Of a DNA stretch of 39,328 nucleotides, positions 32,341 through 39,328 are shown piece by piece. Source of the stretch: Candidatus Zhuqueibacterota bacterium. GTDB lineage: Bacteria; Zhuqueibacterota; Zhuqueibacteria; Thermofontimicrobiales; Thermofontimicrobiaceae. Numbering within the stretch: position 1 is the first letter of the stretch; every line of letters starts with the position of its first letter. The notes beneath the pieces were generated by a model. It searched no databases and was not told the DNA's origin. It was given only the letters and a program-made list of their open reading frames with translations. The stretch spans positions 1 through 39,328 of the forward strand of contig JADHVV010000016.1 in NCBI GenBank assembly GCA_016783825.1, given 5' to 3'. The position numbers and the translations under genes are program-made.

Positions 32341-33678
32341 ATGAAATTTTATAAAACAATTATTTTGATCTTATTCTTAGGGATTATGTTGGCTTCAATT
32401 AGAAATATTTCAGCACAAATTGAAAATGAATTTATCCCCCTGTTTAATGGTAAAAACCTGGACGGTTGGGTAAACGTAAATTGCGCACCGGAAACATGGA
32501 CAGTCAATGAAGGAATGATTCTTTGTAGTGGAAAACCGACCGGCGTACTGCGAACAGAAAAACAATATGAAAATTTCATTCTTGAAATGGAATGGCGCCA
32601 CAAAACAGAAAAGGGTAATGCCGGTTTATTTATACATTCGGAACCATTGCCAGTTACCGGAAAACCATTCACCAGGTCTCACGAAATCCAAATCCTTGAT
32701 GGACGCAATACGGATAATTATACCAGTCATGGAGATATTTTTTCCATCCAGGGTGCCTTCATGATCCCGTCTCCGCTGCATCCAAATAAATCGATGCGTT
32801 CACTGCCCCAGGAACGACGTTGCAATCCCGCAGGTCAGTGGAACAAATATCGTGTAAAAAGCCAGGATGGAATGGTTACGTTAGCAGTGAATGGCAAAGT
32901 TGTTACAAAAGCCTATCACCTGAATCCCCGAAAAGGCTACATCTGCCTGGAGTCCGAAGGAAGTGAAATTCATTTTCGAAATATTCTTATCAAAGAACTG
33001 CCAGGAACAAATCCGCCACCGGATGTTGTAGCAAAAAAAGCCGATGGATTTCGCCCACTTTACAATGGACTGGATTTGCGCGGCTGGAAACAGGTTCCGG
33101 GAAATGAAGGTCATTGGCAAGTCAAAGACTGGATTCTTGGGTACGATGGAAAAAGCGAAGCCAAAGGCGAAGACAAACATTTATGGACCGAAGAAGAATT
33201 CAGCAACTTTACGTTAATCGTAGACTGGCGGTTACCAAGGGAGCCCGTAGCCGAAGCAGTGCCTATCATTTTACCCGATGGCAGCCAGGCAATTGATTCA
33301 TCTGGTCAGGGAATTACCGTACCGGTTCTTGATGCGGGCGACAGTGGCATATATTTGCGGGGAACATCAAAATGCCAACTCAATATTTGGAACTGGCCGG
33401 TTGGTTCCGGGGAGGTTTGGGGATATCGTACGGATAAAAGTATGCCGCCTGAAGTCCGTCGTGCTGCAACACCGATACTGAACGCAGATAATCCAGTGGG
33501 GAAATGGAATCGATTTGAAATTACCGCAATCGATGAGAAGATCACAGTTGTTTTAAATGGTAAAACAGTCATAAAAGAAGCGTTACTTCCGGGAGTACCC
33601 GAAAAAGGCAGAATCGCGCTGCAGCATCACGGTGATCCGATTCAATTTGCCAACATTTATATCAAAGAGCTTGATTGA
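32341..33678 (+). CDS. Secreted protein with two tandem DUF1080 (3-keto-disaccharide hydrolase) domains
   Basis: 445 aa with a signal peptide (residues 1-28, ending NISAQ). Domain 1 (about 32-225) starts FIPLFNGKNLDGWVNVN and has NAGLFIHSE and HEIQILDGR; domain 2 (about 240-445) starts FRPLYNGLDLRGWKQV and has DSGIYLRGTSKCQLNIWNW and NPVGKWNRFEI. Each matches PF06439, whose studied members cut 3-keto-glycosides after C3 oxidation by Gfo/Idh enzymes. Single-domain proteins are about 220 aa, so this is a duplication. It lies 138 bases after the Tat-exported oxidoreductase on the same strand, suggesting that the two act in sequence outside the cytoplasm. Confidence 0.88.
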   Translation: MKFYKTIILILFLGIMLASIRNISAQIENEFIPLFNGKNLDGWVNVNCAPETWTVNEGMILCSGKPTGVLRTEKQYENFILEMEWRHKTEKGNAGLFIHSEPLPVTGKPFTRSHEIQILDGRNTDNYTSHGDIFSIQGAFMIPSPLHPNKSMRSLPQERRCNPAGQWNKYRVKSQDGMVTLAVNGKVVTKAYHLNPRKGYICLESEGSEIHFRNILIKELPGTNPPPDVVAKKADGFRPLYNGLDLRGWKQVPGNEGHWQVKDWILGYDGKSEAKGEDKHLWTEEEFSNFTLIVDWRLPREPVAEAVPIILPDGSQAIDSSGQGITVPVLDAGDSGIYLRGTSKCQLNIWNWPVGSGEVWGYRTDKSMPPEVRRAATPILNADNPVGKWNRFEITAIDEKITVVLNGKTVIKEALLPGVPEKGRIALQHHGDPIQFANIYIKELD

Positions 33679-33728
33679 GAAGGCCGTTTTGTTTGAACAC
33701 TAAAAAGTTTTAAACAGGCACTTTTCGC

Positions 33729-33760
33729 TTGACATTTTAATTAAAAATTGTTTTATTAAT
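33729..33760 (+). promoter_or_regulatory. Promoter of the DUF6978-like/DUF1828 pair
   Basis: TTGACA (33729-33734) with a -10 candidate TATTAA (33754-33759; 19-base spacing) or TTTATT (17). It matches the promoter of the ParE-type locus at 30187 over most of its length. Confidence 0.5.
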
Positions 33761-33804
33761 TATAAATATTACGTGAGTTTTAAGCGGTTATGTCTAGTAA
33801 AAAA

Positions 33805-33822
33805 TTTTCCAATATTGGAAAA
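33805..33822. promoter_or_regulatory. Perfect 18-base palindrome, candidate operator
   Basis: TTTTCCAATATTGGAAAA is exactly self-complementary. It lies between the promoter at 33729 and the gene start at 33857, where an autoregulating TA-type protein would bind. The binding protein is not known. Confidence 0.6.
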
Positions 33823-33856
33823 AATATAGGAATGATTAATGAGGTAATAGTAGAAC

Positions 33857-34270
33857 ATGGAATTTACTGATGAATTGATAGGTCAGTTAAAGACCTGTCC
33901 TAAAGAGATCGTTCAGTCCCCTGGAAAGCCAAGGTTAGATCGCGGTTATTACCGAATAGGGTTTGAATTACAAAGTGTTGATCAGGAGTTTTTCTTTATT
34001 GCCTTCGGACGCTATAATTTGATGTTTCCTGAAAATTTTTCAATCGGATTGGTATATAGCCCCAGACATGAAAAAGGAAGTTATGAAATTTTGCGCTGCA
34101 ACGGTCCACATGGTGAGCATGAAATGTTTCCCCACCATGTTCATTTTCATATTCATGAAATTACCACTGCTGCAATGGAAAACGGTTTAAAGGAAGACAG
34201 AAATATCGAAATAACCGACAAATACACCAATTTTGATGATGCATTACGTTTTTTTTGTGAAACACATTAA
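33857..34270 (+). CDS. DUF6978-like small protein (possible toxin or antitoxin partner)
   Basis: 137 aa, no signal or TM. The second half has FSIGLVYSPRHEKGSYEILR, then CNGPHGEHEMFPHHVHFHIH and KYTNFDDALRFFCETH. The order (a strand pair, a His-rich H-x-H core, an F-x-x-A-L-x-F end) recalls the DUF6978 family and, more loosely, TumE-type toxins. The cluster of eight histidines between about residues 85 and 105 could bind metal or form a nuclease centre, which is a guess. It is followed after 62 bases by a DUF1828/DUF1829 gene and preceded by its own promoter and palindrome. Confidence 0.6.
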   Translation: MEFTDELIGQLKTCPKEIVQSPGKPRLDRGYYRIGFELQSVDQEFFFIAFGRYNLMFPENFSIGLVYSPRHEKGSYEILRCNGPHGEHEMFPHHVHFHIHEITTAAMENGLKEDRNIEITDKYTNFDDALRFFCETH

Positions 34271-34347
34271 TTTAAAATCAGAGGACATTAACCGGTTTTT
34301 TCCAGGCAAAGATTTGCAGGCTGAATTAAAATTTGGGAATTAATTCT

Positions 34348-35100
34348 ATGAATCAAAAAATAATAGATAAATTAAAAACACAATTTAACGGTCGTCTGCG
34401 AATAGCTGAAAAACGACCTGGAATCTGGCAACTTTATATTCCCTTTTTCCACGAAGACGGTGATATGATTGAAATCTTTTTAAAGCAGGAAGGGAATAAA
34501 TGGAAGATTTCCGACTATGCCATGGCAATAATGCGGCTTTCTTATAGTTATGACATCGACACCGAAAACAAAGAAAAAATATTCCAGAAAATCATTGCTG
34601 AAAATGGTTTAAAAGAGGAAGATGGTAATATTTTTGTTTATGCCCATGACGACAATCTTTATCCAACCCTGCTGCAATTTGTGCATGGCATTAGCAAATT
34701 AACTTCAATGCGCTATTTCAGACGTGAGGTAATTGAGAGTTTGTTTTATGAACAATTGGACGAATATATTTATGCTGAATTACAGGAATATAAGCCACAG
34801 AAAAATGTGATACCCATTAAAGAACGCGATGATCTGGAAGTGGATTTCCAATTCAATCCAAATGGTTATCCCGTTTTTTTGTTTGGCGTGAAGGATGTTG
34901 CCAAGGCGCGGCTTGCGGCAATTTGCTGTCTGGAATATCAGAAGCAAATACCCAAATTCCGCAGTTATATCGTTCATGATGATTTTACTAAAATACCGAA
35001 GAAAGACATTACCAGGTTAACCAGCGCTTGTGATAAGCAATTTGTATCACTGGAAGACTTTCAGGAAAACGCCGTTAAATCGCTTGAACGCGAAAGATGA
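34348..35100 (+). CDS. DUF1828/DUF1829 domain protein, paired with the DUF6978-like gene
   Basis: 250 aa from ATG 34348; a TTG 15 bases upstream is possible. The N-terminal part (about 1-110) has LYIPFFHEDGDMIEIFLKQE and KWKISDYAMAIMRLS, the DUF1828 pattern with a D-x-A/G 'switch' motif. The C-terminal part (about 150-245) has VDFQFNPNGYPVFLFGVKD, AKARLAAICCLEYQ and a final DKQFVSLEDF, as in DUF1829. These domains occur in phage- and plasmid-borne small operons. Biochemical function is unknown. With the preceding gene it forms a two-gene unit that looks like a TA or defence-type module. Confidence 0.7.
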   Translation: MNQKIIDKLKTQFNGRLRIAEKRPGIWQLYIPFFHEDGDMIEIFLKQEGNKWKISDYAMAIMRLSYSYDIDTENKEKIFQKIIAENGLKEEDGNIFVYAHDDNLYPTLLQFVHGISKLTSMRYFRREVIESLFYEQLDEYIYAELQEYKPQKNVIPIKERDDLEVDFQFNPNGYPVFLFGVKDVAKARLAAICCLEYQKQIPKFRSYIVHDDFTKIPKKDITRLTSACDKQFVSLEDFQENAVKSLERER

Positions 35101-35166
35101 CCATAACTAAATAAACGGTGATATGAAAATTTGTGACATTAGTCAATTTATGGAATAGGATTTCAA

Positions 35167-35286
35167 ATGAATCAAGATATTTTGACTTTAATACAAAAAT
35201 CAGCAGATAAACGAATCCTTGCCATTATAACAGCTTATATTCCGTATAAAAATAAATGGACTGATAATTTCCGTAGGAGAATTTAA
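35167..35286 (+). pseudogene. DUF4258-type toxin with an internal deletion (39 codons left)
   Basis: ATG 35167 with AGGAT upstream to TAA 35286. The start (MNQDILTLIQKSADKRI) is like the beginning of DUF4258 toxins, and the end (LAIITAYIPYKNKWTDNFRR) is like their last 22 residues. The roughly 50 residues expected between, including the conserved His/Arg and PLHV-type strands, are missing, but the frame stays open. It lies 2 bases before a YgiT-type antitoxin gene, the normal DUF4258 partner. A join within the repeated ILA/IL codons would explain the deletion. Confidence 0.7.
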
Positions 35287-35288
35287 AG

Positions 35289-35501
35289 ATGAAATGTATT
35301 TATTGCCAAGCCGATATGCAAAAAAGAACAGCTCCCTATCATATTGATAGAAAAGGTTATCATTTATTTTTTAAAAAAGTTCCAGCGTGGGTATGTTCAC
35401 AATGTGGGGAACCATATTTTGAAGAAATTGAAGTAGAAGAAATTCAATCCACAATTAAGGAAATTGATAAGCATGTTGAAAAGTTTTTAGTAGCTGCATA
35501 A
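35289..35501 (+). CDS. YgiT-type zinc-finger antitoxin (MqsA N-terminal-like)
   Basis: 70 aa with two Cys pairs, C-x2-C at residues 3-6 and VCSQCGEPYFE (about 35-45), which bind one zinc. This is the YgiT/MqsA-type N-terminal domain. It lacks the C-terminal HTH of full MqsA, as is normal for partners of DUF4258 toxins. The start has AGGAGA. It appears intact although the toxin before it has lost its middle. Confidence 0.85.
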   Translation: MKCIYCQADMQKRTAPYHIDRKGYHLFFKKVPAWVCSQCGEPYFEEIEVEEIQSTIKEIDKHVEKFLVAA

Positions 35502-35770
35502 ATTTATTATGTATGATGAGTTAAATCATTTTTTTTATGTAGTCAATAATCGATTAGCTTCGCGATAGCTTGATTAACATTTTTTTCAAAATCATAAAAC
35601 TGATTAAACGATTTTATTGAAAAGTTATTTATCCAGAATAATAGTCCAAGGCAGGGTGATTTCTTTTTTACAACAACTTAATAAAAATAAATCAATTGAA
35701 TTTTTCAGTTTTTCTTCTTACCTTTCAAAAATCATTAGAATAAATATGTACTTTACTCTACCTCATCATC

Positions 35771-37129
35771 TTGAACTCAACCAACACTCAAAACATCCTT
35801 TCTCCCCAATCACAACAAACCGGCAGGGTGCGCTTTCTCTGGTTTGTCAGAATAAACACACTTTCCTACAGCTGCCTTGCGGATAGCATATTCATTCTAT
35901 ATGCCATCAAACTTGGCGCCGGGGATTTTCTGATTGGTTTGATGTCCTCATTCATTTATTTAACCATGCCGCTGATGATTTTTGGCAAACGAATGATTCA
36001 AAAAGTTGGCGCTGCCCATACCTATGGCACAAGCTGGTTTTTTAGAAATATCTCTGCTGCTTTGATGATCCTGGCGCCAGTTGCTATTAAGCAAATTAAT
36101 CAGACAACAGGCTTGATTATTTTGGTTGTCGGTTCATTTGGTTTTTTTGGTTTTCGCAGTATCGGTTTCACAGCTAATACGCCGCTGATCGGAGAAATTA
36201 CGGACAAAAGCAACCGGGGGAATTATCTTTCAAAAATATGGCTGCAATTTACAATATTCAATTTAATTACGCTAATCGTATTAATGTTTGTTTTAAAGCA
36301 GTCTGAGAGTACAGCTGCCTTTCAATTCATCATTTTTGCCGGCGTAATTTTTGGAATTTTGGGAGCCTTGCTGGTTTATCGCATCCCCGAGTCGATTAAC
36401 CCAAAAATCTCCGCCGGCAAGTCCATTACTCAATCACTCGCTTACACCTGGAAAAATAAACGAAGCCGGAAGCTGCTATTTTCCTGGTCTGCTGCTACCA
36501 GTGCAAACATGTTGATTATTCCATTTTCCATGGTGGCTTTGAAGAATGGATATCACGTGTCAGATTTTAATGCGCTGTTTTTCGCTTTATTCCACCTTCT
36601 CGGGGGAATTGCTGCATCATCATTTAACACCATAATATTTGATCGCGTTGGGCCCAGGCCAATGCTTATTATTTACAGCCTTGGATTAATGAGCAGCGCT
36701 GTGCTTTGGATTGCTGCGCCGCAGGAATTAATTCTTTTTTATCATGCGATAATTTTTTTGATAAACGGTATGGCGCTGGCAGGAACAAACACAGCGCTAT
36801 CACATTATTTTTTAATCGCAATACCTGAAAAAGAGAGGGTGGGAACAAATATATTTTTGCTGATAATTTCCGGGGCAACAGCCGGGATAGCCGGAACTAT
36901 TTTAGGCGGCGGGCTATTAAAATTATTGAGAATCTTTGATCTAAATAATCTCTTAATATACCGGACATTTTTTGTTATTATTTTACTCGTTTTAATTCCA
37001 TTATTTTTCATCACAAAAAAAATCGAACGGATTGAAGACTGGCATGTAAAAGATGTCTTGAAAATTTTGATTTCATTTAGTGATTTGCGTGCTTTGTTCA
37101 CATTGAATAAGCTTGAAAAAAATACTTAG
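35771..37129 (+). CDS. MFS-type transporter
   Basis: 452 aa with about twelve TM helices spread from residue 25 to 415, with a longer cytoplasmic loop near 205-225 (NPKISAGKSITQSLAYTWKN). The start is uncertain: TTG 35771 is the first possible codon after an in-frame stop at 35741 and has no clear ribosome site; GTG 35828 is an alternative. The substrate is unknown. The tryptophanase-type gene follows 86 bases on, so an amino-acid or aromatic-compound role is possible but unproven. Confidence 0.8.
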   Translation: MNSTNTQNILSPQSQQTGRVRFLWFVRINTLSYSCLADSIFILYAIKLGAGDFLIGLMSSFIYLTMPLMIFGKRMIQKVGAAHTYGTSWFFRNISAALMILAPVAIKQINQTTGLIILVVGSFGFFGFRSIGFTANTPLIGEITDKSNRGNYLSKIWLQFTIFNLITLIVLMFVLKQSESTAAFQFIIFAGVIFGILGALLVYRIPESINPKISAGKSITQSLAYTWKNKRSRKLLFSWSAATSANMLIIPFSMVALKNGYHVSDFNALFFALFHLLGGIAASSFNTIIFDRVGPRPMLIIYSLGLMSSAVLWIAAPQELILFYHAIIFLINGMALAGTNTALSHYFLIAIPEKERVGTNIFLLIISGATAGIAGTILGGGLLKLLRIFDLNNLLIYRTFFVIILLVLIPLFFITKKIERIEDWHVKDVLKILISFSDLRALFTLNKLEKNT

Positions 37130-37215
37130 CTTTTTGCTTTTAAAATTAGCGTAAATTGGCGAAATTAGCGGTTTTAATCTCTTTAGAATAGACTCATAAA
37201 TTGAAAGGCAAAAAT

Positions 37216-38592
37216 ATGAAAACCATCATTGAACCGTTCAGAATTAAAATGGTCGAATCAATTAAAATGACCACAGCGGAACAACGAGAAAAAATTATTA
37301 AAAAAGCCGGCTACAATTTATTCATGATTCATGCTGAAGATATTATCATCGACCTGCTGACAGACAGCGGGACTTCAGCGATGAGCGACATTCAATGGGC
37401 AGGAATGATGCGCGGTGACGAATCTTATGCCGGCGCCAGGAGTTATGAACATTTCTATAACAAGGTTTACCAACTCACTAATTTCAAACATATTATCCCA
37501 ACGCACCAGGGACGTGCTGCGGAAAGAATTCTTTTTGACATTTTAGCGCAATCGGGAAAATACATTCCATCAAATACCCACTTCGACACAACACGAGCCA
37601 ACATCGAATATAACAAAGCCGAAGCTGTTGACTTGGTAATCGAAGAGGGCAAAGATCCGCAGTCTCTTCACCCGTTCAAAGGAAATATCGATTTGGAGAA
37701 ACTGGAGAATTTTTTTAAGGAAAAAGGCAGGGAAAATATTCCTGTTTGTATGCTCACAATTACCAACAATTCCGGGGGCGGTCAACCGGTTTCAATGGAA
37801 AATATCAGGGGAGCAAAACAGGTTTGTGAAAAGTATGGTATCCCACTGTTCTTGGATGCCTGCCGTTTTGCTGAGAACTCATACTTCATTAAAATGCGAG
37901 AACAGGGCTATGAAAATAAGTCCTGCCGGGAGATCGCCAAAGAAATATTCTCCTATGCTGACGGCTGCACCATGAGCGCGAAGAAAGATGCGCTGGTTAA
38001 CATCGGCGGTTATTTAGCTATGAACGACGATGAATTGGCGCTTCAATGCCGTAACGTGTTGATTGTAACAGAAGGATTTCCAACTTACGGTGGTTTAGCC
38101 GGCAGGGATTTGGAAGCCATCGCACAAGGATTGGATGAAATACTGGATGAGGATTATTTGCACTACAGAATTCGCACGGTTGAATACATGGGAGAAAGAT
38201 TAGATAAAATGGGCGCGCCGTATTTAAAACCCCCGGGTGGACATGCTATTTATCTCGATGCCAAAGCATTCGCGCCCCATATCCCGGTTAATCAATTCCC
38301 GGGTCAGGCTATTGCGGTTGGACTATACCGGGCAGGCGGCATTCGATCATGCGAAATCGGCGGCATTATGTTTGGCAAAAATGATCCCGAAACTGGAGCC
38401 TACATTCCCCCAAACCTGGAATTAGTGCGGCTTGCTTTCCCTCGCCGCGTTTATACGCAGAGTCATTTCGATTACGTTTTGGAAGTGATTGAAGAAGTTT
38501 ACAAAAACAGGGATTCATTAAAAGGATTTAAATTTACCTACCAGGCGCCTTTGTTGAGACATTTTACGGCGCAGTTTGAGGTTTGTCATTAG
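37216..38592 (+). CDS. tnaA: Tryptophanase (beta-eliminating lyase, PLP enzyme)
   Basis: 458 aa from ATG 37216 (AAAGG upstream); a TTG 15 bases earlier is less likely. It cleaves L-tryptophan to indole, pyruvate and ammonia. Typical motifs are IIIDLLTDSGTSAMSD, PTHQGRAAE, LDACRFAENSYFIK and TMSAKKDALVN, with the PLP lysine at about residue 257. Tyrosine phenol-lyase (456 aa) is the close alternative, and overall wording such as SYADGCTMS and NIGGYLAMNDDE is TPL-like. But the specificity spots are tryptophanase-like: Asp in HFDTT, Ile instead of the TPL Arg in RSCEIGG, and His in LRHFTA. No tnaC-type leader peptide is evident. Confidence 0.82.
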   Translation: MKTIIEPFRIKMVESIKMTTAEQREKIIKKAGYNLFMIHAEDIIIDLLTDSGTSAMSDIQWAGMMRGDESYAGARSYEHFYNKVYQLTNFKHIIPTHQGRAAERILFDILAQSGKYIPSNTHFDTTRANIEYNKAEAVDLVIEEGKDPQSLHPFKGNIDLEKLENFFKEKGRENIPVCMLTITNNSGGGQPVSMENIRGAKQVCEKYGIPLFLDACRFAENSYFIKMREQGYENKSCREIAKEIFSYADGCTMSAKKDALVNIGGYLAMNDDELALQCRNVLIVTEGFPTYGGLAGRDLEAIAQGLDEILDEDYLHYRIRTVEYMGERLDKMGAPYLKPPGGHAIYLDAKAFAPHIPVNQFPGQAIAVGLYRAGGIRSCEIGGIMFGKNDPETGAYIPPNLELVRLAFPRRVYTQSHFDYVLEVIEEVYKNRDSLKGFKFTYQAPLLRHFTAQFEVCH

Positions 38593-38928
38593 TCATTGGT
38601 TACTGATGTCATTGAGTTAAGGAATTAATCCCTGTGTCCGAAGGGTGCGTAAGGATTTTATGAGTATTAATTGAAAATAAAAGGCTTATGTACCCTTCGG
38701 GCACAGGCCTTAACATGGTGTCCACGAACTTGATTTTTCATTATTATTATTTGGCTAAAGCCCATGTCTTTTTTAAGCTTTAATCCCCCGACCTGAAGGT
38801 CGGGATTAGTCAATTGATATTATTGTAATTAGTTGTTATGGCTAACCCCCCTTCAGGGTGGGGACATAAAAACCAACGACGTTGTGGGGCTTCAGCCCAT
38901 AGCCGTCAGTTTAAGCATATAACCCCTT
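38593..38928. other. Hairpin-rich intergenic region next to a transposase
   Basis: No gene. It holds a large inverted repeat (38631-38707), a perfect CCCGACCT/AGGTCGGG hairpin (38787-38804), CCCC..CCTTCAGGG-type and GGGCTTCAGCCC/GGCTAAAGCCC palindromes up to 38899. Such GC-rich hairpins in AT-rich DNA often flank IS elements. I cannot define the IS end. Confidence 0.7.
38631..38707. repeat. Inverted repeat with CCGAAGGGT arms
   Basis: CCTGTGTCCGAAGGGTGCGT at 38631 and onward faces ACCCTTCGGGCACAGG ending 38707, with arms of about 29 bases and a few mismatches around a 19-base AT-rich loop. It lies just after tnaA and may act as its transcript end, although there is no U-run. Confidence 0.75.
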
Positions 38929-39328
38929 TTAATTTAAACAAGTTATTAGTATTTGCATAGAAGTTGGTTCTTTTTGTTTTTTCTCCAATAAATGTTTTAT
39001 TTTACTCATGTTATAGAAGTTAATCATAAATTGACTAATATTACCAACATCACAAAATAATATTTCTCGAAGTTCTGTTAATTTGACTCGGTGCATCGTT
39101 TTAAAAGCTTTATAAAAGCTCAAAGATTTTTTATGTTTTACAAAAATGAATTTCGCAACCGCCCAAATCATTCGCCAGGTCAACACGATACAAATTAGTT
39201 TTGCATAAATGTAACACTCTAATCGCTCCTGTTTAACTTTTTTTACTTTATCAATATGACACAAGGACTTCCAAATTTTGAACATTAATTCTATTTGCCA
39301 GCGTAAACGATAAAATGGATAGATTTTT
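38929..39328 (-). CDS. IS4-family transposase, C-terminal part, cut by right edge
   Basis: The reading frame is open from the right edge to TAA 38931-38929 (133 codons visible). An internal ATG at 39285 is not the true start, since codons upstream read PFYRLRWQIEL before it. Y-RL-R-WQI-E-LMFKIW-K is the Y(2)R(3)E(6)K signature of IS4-type DDE transposases, carrying the catalytic Glu. What follows (KSLCHIDKVKK… ECYIYAKLICIVLTW) is the usual helical tail. The DD part lies outside the window, so completeness cannot be judged. Confidence 0.88.
   Translation of the reverse strand, partial: KIYPFYRLRWQIELMFKIWKSLCHIDKVKKVKQERLECYIYAKLICIVLTWRMIWAVAKFIFVKHKKSLSFYKAFKTMHRVKLTELREILFCDVGNISQFMINFYNMSKIKHLLEKKQKEPTSMQILITCLN

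Noticed and set aside
35617-35886. 89-codon frame before the MFS gene
   Set aside because: It overlaps the start of the MFS transporter in another frame and has no ribosome site or family likeness.

Overview
AT-rich bacterial DNA from a Gram-negative, diderm organism. The evidence is a TolC-type outer-membrane factor, two TonB/ExbBD-type motor sets, secreted TPR proteins and lipoproteins. Gene content (HEAT-repeat anti-sigma factor, DUF4097 solenoid, Tat-exported Gfo/Idh oxidoreductase, DUF1080 protein, many short-period intergenic repeats) suggests an FCB-like or candidate phylum such as Calditrichota/KSB1. That placement is inference; no rRNA or classic marker gene is present. TTG starts are common.

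Left (1-3561): a minus-strand cell-envelope stress cassette of ECF sigma factor, zinc/HEAT anti-sigma factor and a DUF4097 protein with a perfect 18-residue repeat, which runs off the left edge. A long repeat-bearing intergenic stretch follows.

Centre-left (3562-12908, plus strand): the most interesting unit. It encodes a predicted outer-membrane protein, two secreted TPR proteins (480 and about 1000 aa), a small secreted protein, a TolQ/ExbB protein, two different ExbD/TolR proteins and an FHA-TM-AgmX/PglI (TonB-like) protein. The motor order (TolQ, TolR, TolR) and the FHA/AgmX partner resemble the Agl-Glt gliding or spore-coat machinery of myxobacteria. The first ExbD has Asn where the proton-carrying Asp is expected. 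A strong bidirectional terminator closes the operon.

Centre (12989-23058, minus strand): a lipoprotein; a conventional exbB-exbD-exbD-tonB operon, with Asp present in both ExbDs; and an RND efflux set (TetR regulator, TolC, lipoprotein adaptor, AcrB-type pump).

Right (23129-39328): a mosaic of small toxin-antitoxin loci and metabolic genes. Five TA or TA-like pairs lie within about 12 kb. Three have visibly damaged toxins (MazF with a replaced 3' end, ParE with a one-base frameshift, DUF4258 with an internal deletion) beside intact antitoxin genes. VapBC and a DUF6978-like/DUF1828 pair look intact. Between them lie L-rhamnose isomerase, a nitroreductase, a TPR lipoprotein, a UroD-family protein, a Tat-exported Gfo/Idh oxidoreductase next to a tandem DUF1080 protein (a possible periplasmic 3-keto-glycoside pathway), an MFS transporter, a tryptophanase-type lyase and an IS4-type transposase cut by the right edge.

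Intergenic spaces hold degenerate G-rich arrays with an exact 8-base period, often in inverted pairs, plus other short-period repeats and hairpins. No tRNA, rRNA, CRISPR array or prophage was recognised.
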